Shown here one piece after another: positions 17,506 to 25,915 of a stretch of DNA of 64,000 bases. The stretch covers positions 124,001 through 188,000 of the forward strand of contig NZ_WWEO01000038.1 of assembly GCF_009928685.1 (NCBI RefSeq). Reading direction: 5' to 3'. A program made the position numbers and the translations under genes. Every line of letters starts with the position of its first letter. Positions within the stretch are counted from its first letter, which is position 1. The stretch is from Mucilaginibacter agri. Its GTDB lineage: Bacteria; Bacteroidota; Bacteroidia; Sphingobacteriales; Sphingobacteriaceae. Under the pieces are notes generated by a model that was not told where the DNA came from, did no database searches, and saw nothing but the letters and a program-made list of their open reading frames with translations.

Positions 17506-18039
17506 ATGGCCGAGTTAAATTCAGCTCCCGCAAAAGGCGGCAGCAGGTCTGTACGTAACCGTGCAGCAGTTAGGGTTGATCTTACCGCAATGGTCGACCT
17601 CGCATTTTTACTCATCACCTTTTTTATGCTCACCACCACCCTGCAGAAAAACGAGGCATTAGCTCTTGCCATGCCCGACAAGTCCTCGCCTAATGATATT
17701 TCAGACGGTGTTGGTGCCAGCCGCACTATTACCGTTTGCTTGGGCAAAAACAGCCAGGCCCTATGGTATATGGGTATGGCTGATGCACCTTTAACGGAGC
17801 CGCAGGTTGTAGATTACAGTAAGATGGGCTTGCGTAAAGCCATATTAAACAAACGGAGCCAGGTAATGGCGCAGACCGGTAGAGACCTTATTGTGCTGGT
17901 AAAGCCAAGCGACCACAGTATTTACGATAATTTAGTTACCACCATAGACGAACTGAACATAGCGAGGGTAGACAGATACGCCATTGTTGACATCAGCAGT
18001 AAGGATGTTGATCTTTTAAAACAGCACCACGCTTATTAG
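17506..18039 (+). CDS. ExbD/TolR-family biopolymer transport protein (no ExbB nearby)
   Basis: A 177-residue inner-membrane protein with one N-terminal transmembrane helix. The helix text VDLAFLLITFFML carries the conserved aspartate that couples proton flow to the ExbB/TolQ motor, here in the TAMVDLAF context near residue 30. A periplasmic domain follows. Such proteins work with an ExbB/TolQ pentamer and TonB or TolA. No exbB, tonB or tolA is adjacent; the gene appears to have been placed between the DUF6089 gene and uppS. It has its own 143-bp upstream gap and a terminator. Confidence 0.88.
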   Translation: MAELNSAPAKGGSRSVRNRAAVRVDLTAMVDLAFLLITFFMLTTTLQKNEALALAMPDKSSPNDISDGVGASRTITVCLGKNSQALWYMGMADAPLTEPQVVDYSKMGLRKAILNKRSQVMAQTGRDLIVLVKPSDHSIYDNLVTTIDELNIARVDRYAIVDISSKDVDLLKQHHAY

Positions 18040-18064
18040 TAGTTGATAATTAATGAATTGCAAA

Positions 18065-18088
18065 CAGCCTGGCCTTAGTGCCGGGCTG
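18065..18088 (+). terminator. Terminator after exbD
   Basis: CAGCCTGGC pairs with GCCGGGCTG (9 bp, one G-T wobble) around loop CTTAGT, followed by a T-rich but interrupted tail. Confidence 0.65.
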
Positions 18089-18196
18089 CTTTGCTTTATG
18101 TGCTGGCCGTTTACCCGTATCTGTAAGGCTTTAAAGCACAATTCTTTTTGATTTTTTTCTTTAAACACTTATAATAAAAAAATCCAAAGTAAGTTT

Positions 18197-18204
18197 TACC
18201 TTTG
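18197..18204 (+). promoter_or_regulatory. -7 promoter element (TACCTTTG) for the uppS-bamA-ompH operon
   Basis: Exact TAnnTTTG match. It lies about 147 bp before the uppS ATG, so the transcript would have a leader of about 140 nt, unusually long compared with other genes here. Confidence 0.5.
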
Positions 18205-18350
18205 TACCCTGAAAAATTTTGGTTTATTGGGCGAAAACATGCCCGAGTGCCTGATTAATTTAAAGAAATAGTTTAAACAATAAACAAGGAATCACGCGTA
18301 AAATATACGCTCTATTATAAGCCGGTTTCGGGCTTTTGGTCAGGTAACAA

Positions 18351-19091
18351 ATGAATAATATAGAACAGATAGATACATCAAAGCTACCCCAGCATATTGC
18401 TATTATTATGGATGGCAATGGCAGGTGGGCAAAAGGTAAAGGTAAACTGCGCATTTTTGGCCATCACAACGGCGTACGCTCTGTTCGCGATGCTATAGAA
18501 GGTTCGGATGATTTGGGTATTAAATACCTAACGCTGTACACATTTTCGTCTGAGAATTGGAACAGGCCTAAATTTGAGGTATCGGCCATTATGGAATTAC
18601 TTATCAGTACCATCCATAAAGAAATAAAAAACCTGATGGATAAGAACGTTAGGCTTAACACCATCGGCGATATAGAGATGCTACCGAAAAAGGCATTACG
18701 CGAGCTTAATGATGCTATCGAGAAAACATCGGGCAATACTGGTTTAACTTTAACCCTTGCTTTAAGCTATAGCTCTCGCCGCGAAATTACACAGGCTGCA
18801 AAGACCCTCGCTTTAAAAGCACAACAAGGTTTAATTGATGCAGCCGACATTGATGAGAGAATGTTTTCCGAAGCTTTATATACTGGCGATATGCCCGATC
18901 CTGAACTTTTGATCAGGACCAGCGGCGAATATCGCATCAGCAATTACCTGCTTTGGCAGATAGCATATGCCGAACTTTACTTTACACCTAAGCTTTGGCC
19001 CGACTTCCGGAAGGAAGACCTTTTTGAGGCGATCCTCGACTATCAGAAGAGAGAACGCCGTTTTGGAATGATCAGCGAACAGGTTAATTAA
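18351..19091 (+). CDS. uppS: Isoprenyl transferase (undecaprenyl diphosphate synthase)
   Basis: A cis-prenyltransferase that makes the undecaprenyl carrier for cell-wall and surface glycans. The 246 residues show IAIIMDGNGRWAKGKG near the N-terminus, with catalytic aspartate D21. They also have the FSSENWNRP motif near 64 and the C-terminal RTSGEYRISNYLLWQIAY region. It opens an envelope operon with bamA (61-bp gap), two ompH genes and murI. The start is the ATG at 18351. Confidence 0.97.
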   Translation: MNNIEQIDTSKLPQHIAIIMDGNGRWAKGKGKLRIFGHHNGVRSVRDAIEGSDDLGIKYLTLYTFSSENWNRPKFEVSAIMELLISTIHKEIKNLMDKNVRLNTIGDIEMLPKKALRELNDAIEKTSGNTGLTLTLALSYSSRREITQAAKTLALKAQQGLIDAADIDERMFSEALYTGDMPDPELLIRTSGEYRISNYLLWQIAYAELYFTPKLWPDFRKEDLFEAILDYQKRERRFGMISEQVN

Positions 19092-19152
19092 TTTTTCTTT
19101 TAACAATTTTTAACAACTGTTTAAACTATTTTTAGCCCACTTAAATATTCGA

Positions 19153-21705
19153 ATGAATAAATTTCTTTTTGCAATTCTTTTTGTTGTTTTTGGTACTGCG
19201 GCCATGGCGCAGGTGGCCCCACAGCCACAGTCAGCCCTTACCAGATCAATCCCCGCTGATAGTTTAAGTTATCTGAATCCTAAAGATTACATTATTGGTG
19301 GTATTACAGTTAGTGGCGCTCAATATCTGGATAAAGATGTATTGATCCAGATCTCTAAACTAAACAAAGGCGATAAGATTAACCTGCCAGGCGAAGCCTC
19401 ATCAAGCGTTATTCGTAACCTTTGGTCGCAGGGCCTTTTTGACGACGTACAATTAAACGTTACCAAAATGAACCTCGACACTATTTACTTCGATATTGCC
19501 GTGGTAGAACGTCCACACTTATCGCGCCTGCATATTTTAGGCTTGCGCAAGGGTGAGATAGAGGATGTTCAGAAAAAACTGAGCGATAAAACGGGTAAAA
19601 TTGTTAACGAAAACTTACTGAACACAACTACGGCTATTATTAAAAAGCACTTTAATGAAAAAGGCTATTTAAATACTACAGTTGATATTAAACAACGCAA
19701 AGATCCGGGAGATGCTAACAGCGTGATACTGGATGTAAGCGTTAATAAGCACGAGAAGGTAAAGATAAACGATGTTTCGTTTGAGGGCAATAAAGCGTTC
19801 AAGGCTTCGCAATTACGTAAATTCTTACCTAAAACCCGTGAGCGTAAGTTCTATAACATTTTCGGTTCGAAAAAATTTAAACAAGAGCAGTACGAAGAGG
19901 ACAAACAAACCCTGGTTGAAAAGATGCAGGGTAAAGGTTACCGCGATGCTGCTATTATAAGCGATTCGGTTTGGAAGCATGATGAACAAACCGTTAACGT
20001 TAAAATTAAAGTTTACGAAGGCCCTAAATATTACTTCGGTAACATTAACTGGTCTGGTAACGCCAAATATCCAACCACTTTATTAAACAGGTTGCTGCGT
20101 ATTAAAAAAGGTGACGTATTTAGCGAAGAAGAGTTAAACAAACGTCTAAGCGGCCCTACGCCAAACAGCGACGACGTATCTTCATTATACCTTAATGATG
20201 GTTACCTTACCTACAATGCTGATGCCGTGCAAACCCGTATCTATGGAGATACTGTTGATTTGGACATCCGAATTTATGAAGGCCCTCAGTACACCATTAA
20301 CCGCGTATTGTTAAAAGGTAACGATGTTACCAACGATAAAGTAGTAATGCGTGAGATCCGTACTAAACCGGGTCAGAAATTCTCGAAAGAGCTGATTATG
20401 CGTAGTACACGTGAGATCTCTCAACTGGGTAACTTCGATGAGCAAAAAACTGAGCCCAAACCTACCAATATTAACCCGCAGGATGGTACAGTGGACATCT
20501 TGTATAATGTGGTTGAGAAACCTTCTGACCAGATTGAGCTCTCGGGTGGTTTCGGTGGTGGCCAGTTAGTTGGTACCTTAGGTTTAACGTTCAACAACTT
20601 CTCTATCCGTAATATTTTCCACCTTAAAGCTTACCGTCCATTGCCAAAAGGCGACGGCCAGAAACTGAGCTTACGTGGACAGGCTAACGGTAAAAACTAC
20701 CAGAACTACTCGTTTACATTCTCCGATCCATGGTTCGGTGGTAAAAAACCTATCTACTTTGGTTTAACCGGTTATACCCAGTTAAGTTCAACAGGTCAGT
20801 ATTATCCAAAATCGAGCCCTTACTATAACTACCTGCGTATTAACGGTGTGGGTATTACCTTGGGTAAACGCTTAAACTGGCCGGATAACTACTTCCAGTT
20901 AAACTACTCATTAAACGTAGATCACTATACGCTGGATAACTATACCGGTTATATCTTCAGCAATGGTACCTCATACAACATTAAATTAACGCAAGAGTTA
21001 AGCCGTAACTCGTTAGATGCGCCGATATTCCCTACTTCGGGTTCAAATATCAAGTTCACTATTCAGGCTACGCCACCATACTCATTGTTTAACAATACCA
21101 ACTATAAGATTGCAACACCAGAAGAGCGCTACCATTTTGTGGAGTACCACAAATGGAAATTTGATGCACAATGGTTCTCGAGGGTAGCAGGTAAATTTGT
21201 AATCATGTCGCAGGTACGCTTTGGCTTCCTGGGTATGTATAACAAAGATGTTGGTCCTTCACCTTTCGAGCGCTTTAAATTGGGTGGTGATGGTATGCAA
21301 ACTTACCAGTTCTTACAAGGTAGCGATATCATCGGTTTAAGAGGTTACAAAAACTTCTCCATTATTCCGGTGGGTACCAACTATACTGCAGATACCAATC
21401 CGGGTAGTACCATCTATAACAAATACACTATCGAGTTAAGGCACCCGATTATTGCAAGTCAGTCGGCAACTATATTTTTACTGGCCTTTGCTGAGGGTGG
21501 TAACGTATGGAATGACTTCTCCCAATTCAATCCATTTAACGTTAGACGTTCAACCGGTATAGGTGCACGTATATTTTTACCTATATTTGGTTTGCTTGGG
21601 CTTGACTATGGTTATGGCTTTGATAAAATACCAGGTATACCTGATGCTAACAAAGGCCAGTTCCACTTCTCAATTGCTCAAAGCTTAACAGGAGGTTTTA
21701 ATTAA
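19153..21705 (+). CDS. bamA: Outer membrane protein assembly factor BamA (Omp85)
   Basis: The central insertase for outer membrane beta-barrel proteins. The 850-residue protein begins with a signal peptide (1-19, ending in AMA). Five POTRA-type repeats follow across roughly residues 45-450 (for example HLSRLHILGLRKGEIEDVQ and YTINRVLLKGNDVTNDKVV), and then a 16-stranded C-terminal barrel that includes the RGY segment (GLRGYKNF) of the lid loop. It is followed by two Skp-like chaperone genes, a typical Bacteroidota order. Confidence 0.97.
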   Translation: MNKFLFAILFVVFGTAAMAQVAPQPQSALTRSIPADSLSYLNPKDYIIGGITVSGAQYLDKDVLIQISKLNKGDKINLPGEASSSVIRNLWSQGLFDDVQLNVTKMNLDTIYFDIAVVERPHLSRLHILGLRKGEIEDVQKKLSDKTGKIVNENLLNTTTAIIKKHFNEKGYLNTTVDIKQRKDPGDANSVILDVSVNKHEKVKINDVSFEGNKAFKASQLRKFLPKTRERKFYNIFGSKKFKQEQYEEDKQTLVEKMQGKGYRDAAIISDSVWKHDEQTVNVKIKVYEGPKYYFGNINWSGNAKYPTTLLNRLLRIKKGDVFSEEELNKRLSGPTPNSDDVSSLYLNDGYLTYNADAVQTRIYGDTVDLDIRIYEGPQYTINRVLLKGNDVTNDKVVMREIRTKPGQKFSKELIMRSTREISQLGNFDEQKTEPKPTNINPQDGTVDILYNVVEKPSDQIELSGGFGGGQLVGTLGLTFNNFSIRNIFHLKAYRPLPKGDGQKLSLRGQANGKNYQNYSFTFSDPWFGGKKPIYFGLTGYTQLSSTGQYYPKSSPYYNYLRINGVGITLGKRLNWPDNYFQLNYSLNVDHYTLDNYTGYIFSNGTSYNIKLTQELSRNSLDAPIFPTSGSNIKFTIQATPPYSLFNNTNYKIATPEERYHFVEYHKWKFDAQWFSRVAGKFVIMSQVRFGFLGMYNKDVGPSPFERFKLGGDGMQTYQFLQGSDIIGLRGYKNFSIIPVGTNYTADTNPGSTIYNKYTIELRHPIIASQSATIFLLAFAEGGNVWNDFSQFNPFNVRRSTGIGARIFLPIFGLLGLDYGYGFDKIPGIPDANKGQFHFSIAQSLTGGFN

Positions 21706-21709
21706 TTTT

Positions 21710-22240
21710 ATGAAGAGGATAATTTTAACAACAGTTTTAACGTTTGTAGCATTTGCAGGTGCGTTTGCACAACGTTTCGCCTTTGTTGATTCGGAGTACA
21801 TTTTAAGACATGTGCCAGAATATTCGGCAGCCCAAACACAGTTAAAAACACTGTCAGACCAATGGCAAAAAGAAGTTGACGGCCGCTTTCAAGAAATTGA
21901 CCGTTTGTACAAAGCATATCAGGCAGACCAGGTTTTGATGACTGCTGATATGAAAAAGAGACGTGAAGCTGAAATTGTTGACAAAGAAAAGGCAGCAAAA
22001 GATTTTCAACGCTCTAAATTTGGGCCGGATGGGGAGCTTGCAGCACGCAGCACACAGTTAGTTAAACCGGTGCAAGACCGCGTTGCAAAAGCTATACAGG
22101 CAGTAGCCGAAGCCGAAAACCTTGATATGGTATTCGACAAAAACAGCGAGGTGATAATGTTATATGCCAATCCTCGTTATGATAAAAGCGCAGATGTGAT
22201 CACCCGTTTAGGTTTAAAGCCTGGGGTGTTTGCGAAGTGA
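21710..22240 (+). CDS. OmpH/Skp-family periplasmic chaperone, copy 1
   Basis: A 176-residue exported protein: signal peptide 1-20, then the family opening RFAFVDSEYILRHVPEY and a long central coiled coil (about 40-130) rich in K, E, Q and A, ending in a short beta segment (LDMVFDKNSEVIMLY). Skp proteins hold unfolded outer membrane proteins in the periplasm. It starts 4 nt after bamA and so is co-transcribed with it. Confidence 0.92.
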   Translation: MKRIILTTVLTFVAFAGAFAQRFAFVDSEYILRHVPEYSAAQTQLKTLSDQWQKEVDGRFQEIDRLYKAYQADQVLMTADMKKRREAEIVDKEKAAKDFQRSKFGPDGELAARSTQLVKPVQDRVAKAIQAVAEAENLDMVFDKNSEVIMLYANPRYDKSADVITRLGLKPGVFAK

Positions 22241-22287
22241 AAAATTTTATATAAAATCGCATAATTAAAAAGAACAAAAAAAGAACA

Positions 22288-22800
22288 ATGAAAAAACTAT
22301 TGAAGGTTGTTTTAGTTGCAGGTTGTATGTTGCTGGTGGGTGGCTTTGCAAAAGCGCAAACTAAAATTGGTTACATTAACTTTAACCAATTGATCGACCA
22401 AATGCCAGAAACAAAAACTGTACAAGCATCTGTACAAGCTTACCAGAAACAATTTGTTGATGTATTACAGTCAATGCAAACTGAACTGACCACTAAAGGC
22501 CAGGCTTACGATGCAGGTAGAGCTACAATGACCGACGCAGTACGTACCCAAAAAGAAACTGAATTACAGGATCTGAACAAACGTATGCAAGACTACAATG
22601 CTTCTGCGCAACAAAAAGTACAAGAAAAATCAAACGAGCTTGCAAAGCCGTTAATTGATAAAGCTAAAGGTGCTGTTGCAGCTGTTGCTAAAGAAAAAGG
22701 TTACACTTATGTAATGGACACTACTCAAGGCGAGCCAATTGTTGCTCCACCGGCTGATGACCTGTTACCAGCAGTAAAACTTAAATTAGGTTTAAAATAA
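22288..22800 (+). CDS. OmpH/Skp-family periplasmic chaperone, copy 2
   Basis: A 170-residue paralog of the preceding gene, with signal peptide 1-23, opening KIGYINFNQLIDQMPETKTV and a coiled-coil body. The two copies differ clearly in sequence, which suggests an old duplication with separate clients. It is followed by a strong terminator. Confidence 0.92.
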   Translation: MKKLLKVVLVAGCMLLVGGFAKAQTKIGYINFNQLIDQMPETKTVQASVQAYQKQFVDVLQSMQTELTTKGQAYDAGRATMTDAVRTQKETELQDLNKRMQDYNASAQQKVQEKSNELAKPLIDKAKGAVAAVAKEKGYTYVMDTTQGEPIVAPPADDLLPAVKLKLGLK

Positions 22801-22820
22801 TTTAACCCTAAAATGATTTT

Positions 22821-22852
22821 AAAAGCGCTCCAATTAGGGGCGCTTTTTTTAT
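22821..22852 (+). terminator. Rho-independent terminator after ompH copy 2
   Basis: An 11-bp stem (22821-22831 with 22837-22847, one wobble), a 5-nt loop AATTA, then seven or more T. It closes the uppS-bamA-ompH operon just before murI. Confidence 0.9.
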
Positions 22853-22862
22853 TTTTACCCAA

Positions 22863-23693
22863 GTGACCAATAAACATCCCATCGGAATTTTCGACTCAGG
22901 CTTCGGCGGTTTAACCGTTTTTCGTTCTATAGTGGCGCAATTGCCCCAGTACGATTATATGTATTTTGGCGATACTAGTCGTTCGCCTTATGGCAACCGC
23001 TCATTTAAAACCATTCATCAATATACCTGGGAAAGCGTACAATGGCTTTTTGCACAAGGCTGCCCGTTGGTGGTGCTGGCTTGCAATACGGCTTCAGCCA
23101 AAGCGCTTCGTACTATTCAACAGCAGGATTTGCCTAATGGCTATCCCACACAACGTGTACTCGGTGTTATACGCCCTACAGCCGAAGTTATAGGCAACTA
23201 CTCGGAGAGTAAGGAAATAGGTGTGCTGGGCACTAAAGGTACTGTGAATTCAGAATCGTATCTGCTGGAGATTGCTAAGTTTTTCCCTGAAGTAAAAGTA
23301 CATCAACAGGCCTGCCCCCTTTGGGTTCCCTTAATCGAAAACGGAGAGCACGACCAACCCGGCGCCGATTACTTTGTTCACAAATACCTGGATGAGATTA
23401 TGGCAAAATCCGACAGTATCGACACCTTGTTACTTGCCTGTACCCATTATCCCCTGATACAAGATAAAATCAAAACCTATCTTTCGCCCGATATAAAGGT
23501 AGTATCGCAAGGCGACATCGTAGCCAATAGTTTGTCAGATTACCTGCAACGTCATAAAGAGATCGAACAAAATCTCACAAAAACCGGCACCCGCGAATTT
23601 TACACCACTACGGATGATACCGATGACTTCGACAAGTACGCTTCGTTATTTTACGGTGGTGAGGTAAAGTCGGGGTATGTGGCGATGAAGTAA
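22863..23693 (+). CDS. murI: Glutamate racemase
   Basis: The enzyme makes D-glutamate for peptidoglycan. The 276 residues show the N-terminal GIFDSGFGGLTVF, the first catalytic cysteine in ACNTASA (near 74) and the second in ACTHYPL (near 195). The start is a GTG at 22863; no ATG is available before the conserved core. The region TATTTTTA ending 5 nt before the GTG is one base from the -7 consensus, so murI may have its own promoter directly behind the upstream terminator. Confidence 0.95.
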   Translation: MTNKHPIGIFDSGFGGLTVFRSIVAQLPQYDYMYFGDTSRSPYGNRSFKTIHQYTWESVQWLFAQGCPLVVLACNTASAKALRTIQQQDLPNGYPTQRVLGVIRPTAEVIGNYSESKEIGVLGTKGTVNSESYLLEIAKFFPEVKVHQQACPLWVPLIENGEHDQPGADYFVHKYLDEIMAKSDSIDTLLLACTHYPLIQDKIKTYLSPDIKVVSQGDIVANSLSDYLQRHKEIEQNLTKTGTREFYTTTDDTDDFDKYASLFYGGEVKSGYVAMK

Positions 23694-24255
23694 TTAAGGG
23701 GAAAGACAAGATAAATTCCAGAGCATCATTGCGAGCCTAGCTTTGTCAGGAGGCAATCGAAGCCCCCAATCTACAGGGCAATAATGCAGAACCGTTTTTC
23801 ATTAGGGGGGCAATGTGTTCAAATGAACGTCGGTGGATGTCACTTTTCTTTGACCGCCAAAGAAAAGTAACCAAAAGAAAGCTCGTGGCTGCTTTATTTT
23901 CTATGAAGGGTAGTGTTCGGGCAGGGCCAGTGCTATCCGAAAATCAAGAGGCCACATAAAAAGGTGATGTTAGGTTAGCGCGGGCAGTTGGTCTTGATTT
24001 TCCAAGAGAGGTGGCCTGACGAAAAAGCGGGCCATGCGTTGGTCTTGAGCGGAGAAGCTTTTTTTCGTCTTGATTTTGGTTCCTTTTTATCAAGAAAAAG
24101 TAACTAGGCCCCCGCGGCTATGAGCGGACTGACTTTCATTACGGCAATATGCGACCATCATAGCATCACCCCCCCCCTCGTCCCCCTAATTACGAATCAA
24201 TCTAAATTATTCCTACTAATTAAGTAGATTTGCAGCCACTGAATTCGCTATAGCA
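23694..24255. repeat. 562-bp non-coding gap with composite intergenic repeat
   Basis: No convincing gene lies here. From left to right: a half copy of the CATTGCGAG repeat (23726-23755, compare 55960-56044); a perfect 10-bp hairpin CTTTTCTTTG/CAAAGAAAAG (23843-23867, loop ACCGC); and the word AAAATCAAGAGGCCAC with its partly inverted partner CTTGATTTTCC...GTGGCC (23940-24016). After that come a third TCTTGATTTT copy (24068-24077), a CTTTTT/AAAAAG stem, a run of nine C (24169-24177) and the nuoH promoter. From memory, blocks of this wording recur between genes in Sphingobacteriaceae; here they fill the gap where nuoA-G would be expected. Confidence 0.7.
24225..24232 (+). promoter_or_regulatory. 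-7 promoter element (TAGATTTG) of the nuoH operon
   Basis: Exact TAnnTTTG match 23 nt before the TTG start of nuoH. It shows that the nuoH-N block can be transcribed on its own, without upstream nuo genes. Confidence 0.55.
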
Positions 24256-25329
24256 TTGGTTATCTATTTAATATACATAGGCGTTGCCATTGGGTTGTTT
24301 GCTTTCGCTGCCGTATTTGCCTTATTTGCTGTTTATTACGAGCGTAAGCTATCTGCCTTTATTCAAGATAGGATAGGCCCAAACGAAACAGGTAAGTACG
24401 GAACCCTGCAAACTATTGCCGATATTGTAAAGCTGATTCAGAAAGAAATGATCAACCCCACTGCAGTTGATAAATGGTTGTATGCATTGGCGCCTGCCGT
24501 TATTTTTATTGCAGTTTACATGGGCTTTGCCGCTATGCCCTGGGCACCCGGGCTGGTTCCTTCTAAAACCAACATCGGCCTATACTATATTTTTGCCATT
24601 ATTTCTATCGAAACCCTCGGCATCCTAATGGCTGGTTGGGGTTCGAATAATAAATATTCCATATTGGGCGCTATGCGCTCGGCAGCGCAGATTATTTCGT
24701 ATGAAATACCTGCGGGCTTTGCCTTGATCTCTGCCGTTTTGATCTGCGGTTCGCTGGACTTGCAAGAGATCTCCATGCAGCAGGGCGTATTAGTTAAAGA
24801 GCAAGTTAAATTTTTAGGTATCTGGGATGTAACCGGAATGGGCGGTATTTTATCCTGGAATATCTTTAGGGCGCCCCATTTGATTATTGCCTTTGTGATC
24901 TATTTTATAGCTTCGCTGGCCGAAAGTAACCGGGCTCCATTTGATATTCCCGAAGCTGAATCAGAATTGGTAGCGGGTTTCCATACCGAGTATACCGGTA
25001 TGCGATTCGGGCTGGTATTTTTAGCAGAATATTCGATGATGTTTCTTGTATCTATGATAGGGGTGATCCTGTTTTTAGGTGCATGGAATACACCGTTACC
25101 AAACATAGGCAGTATCCATTTGGCAGACTGGACCACCGGAACAGCCTGGGGGATATTTTGGATTTTTGTTAAAACATTGTTATTGGTAACCGTACAGATC
25201 TGGATCCGTTGGACGCTGCCCCGCTTGAGGGTTGACCAGTTGATGGATCTTTGCTGGAAAGTGCTGACGCCGCTTGCTTTTATATGTATGGTTGTATCGG
25301 CCATATGGCGTGTTTGGGTAATGAATTAA
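24256..25329 (+). CDS. nuoH: NADH-quinone oxidoreductase subunit H
   Basis: The complex I membrane subunit next to the quinone site. The 357 residues carry about eight helices and the conserved texts YYERKLSAFIQDRIGPNETG near residue 29 and SNRAPFDIPEAESELVAGFHTEY near 222. The only usable start is TTG at 24256; the frame has no ATG or GTG between it and the upstream stop at 24217. This subunit normally follows nuoG or nuoD, but no nuoA-G genes are near, and a repeat-filled gap lies upstream. Confidence 0.95.
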   Translation: MVIYLIYIGVAIGLFAFAAVFALFAVYYERKLSAFIQDRIGPNETGKYGTLQTIADIVKLIQKEMINPTAVDKWLYALAPAVIFIAVYMGFAAMPWAPGLVPSKTNIGLYYIFAIISIETLGILMAGWGSNNKYSILGAMRSAAQIISYEIPAGFALISAVLICGSLDLQEISMQQGVLVKEQVKFLGIWDVTGMGGILSWNIFRAPHLIIAFVIYFIASLAESNRAPFDIPEAESELVAGFHTEYTGMRFGLVFLAEYSMMFLVSMIGVILFLGAWNTPLPNIGSIHLADWTTGTAWGIFWIFVKTLLLVTVQIWIRWTLPRLRVDQLMDLCWKVLTPLAFICMVVSAIWRVWVMN

Positions 25330-25333
25330 AGAG

Positions 25334-25915
25334 ATGCTGATAAAGAGTACGATAGATAGTTTGATAACGTCTTGGAAGGGGTTAACCCTTACCTTTAAGC
25401 ATACTTTTGCCTTTAAAAAACGTAAAGTTATACCCATTAAGGCCGAAAATTACTTTGAGCGCCAAAACGGTACCGCTACCATCGAGTATCCGGAGCAACA
25501 GTTACCCATCCCAGAAGTTGGGCGTTACCAGTTGGACGTGGAGATGGACGATTGCATTGTTTGCGATCTTTGCGCCAAGATTTGTCCGGTGGATTGTATC
25601 GATATCGAGTCTATCAAAGCCACCGAGGCCATCGGGCAAACTTCCGACGGAACAACTAAACGTTTGTATGCCGCCAAGTTTGATATTGATATGGCTAAAT
25701 GCATGTACTGCGGTTTGTGTACGGTAGTATGCCCAACGGAGTGCATTGTAATGACCAACCAGTACGATAAAACGGTATTTGAACTAAGCGATCTGGTTTA
25801 CGAATTTTCGGACATGACCAGAGAAGGGGCCGATGAAAAACGAGCACTGCTCGAAAAACAAAATGCCGAAAAACAAGCTGCTAAATTAGCAGCCATGCAA
25901 AAGAAGAACGATTAA
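25334..25915 (+). CDS. nuoI: NADH-quinone oxidoreductase subunit I
   Basis: The iron-sulfur subunit that carries two [4Fe-4S] clusters linking the peripheral arm to the quinone site. The 193 residues show two cluster motifs, CIVCDLCAKICP (near 73) and CMYCGLCTVVCP (near 119). The C-terminal tail is lysine- and alanine-rich. It starts 4 nt after nuoH and its stop abuts the nuoJ start, which fixes a single operon. Confidence 0.96.
   Translation: MLIKSTIDSLITSWKGLTLTFKHTFAFKKRKVIPIKAENYFERQNGTATIEYPEQQLPIPEVGRYQLDVEMDDCIVCDLCAKICPVDCIDIESIKATEAIGQTSDGTTKRLYAAKFDIDMAKCMYCGLCTVVCPTECIVMTNQYDKTVFELSDLVYEFSDMTREGADEKRALLEKQNAEKQAAKLAAMQKKND

Larger units (their letters stand above)
18040..18350. 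other. 311-bp gap: exbD terminator and uppS leader
   Basis: The left part holds the exbD terminator hairpin (18065-18088). The middle has a long imperfect hairpin bounded by GTGCT (about 18101) and AGCAC followed by a T-rich stretch, possibly a second terminator. A -7 promoter element lies at 18197-18204. The remaining ~140 bp form a leader with short stems (GCGTA/TACGC near 18296-18310; a C/G-rich AAGCC...GGCTT stem near 18320). No coding signal or recognised riboswitch was seen. Confidence 0.55.

Noticed and set aside
24169-24177. Run of nine C as a phase-variation tract for nuoH
   Set aside because: It lies upstream of the nuoH promoter, outside any reading frame, and complex I is an unlikely phase-variable target. 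It could still affect promoter activity, but there is no evidence.
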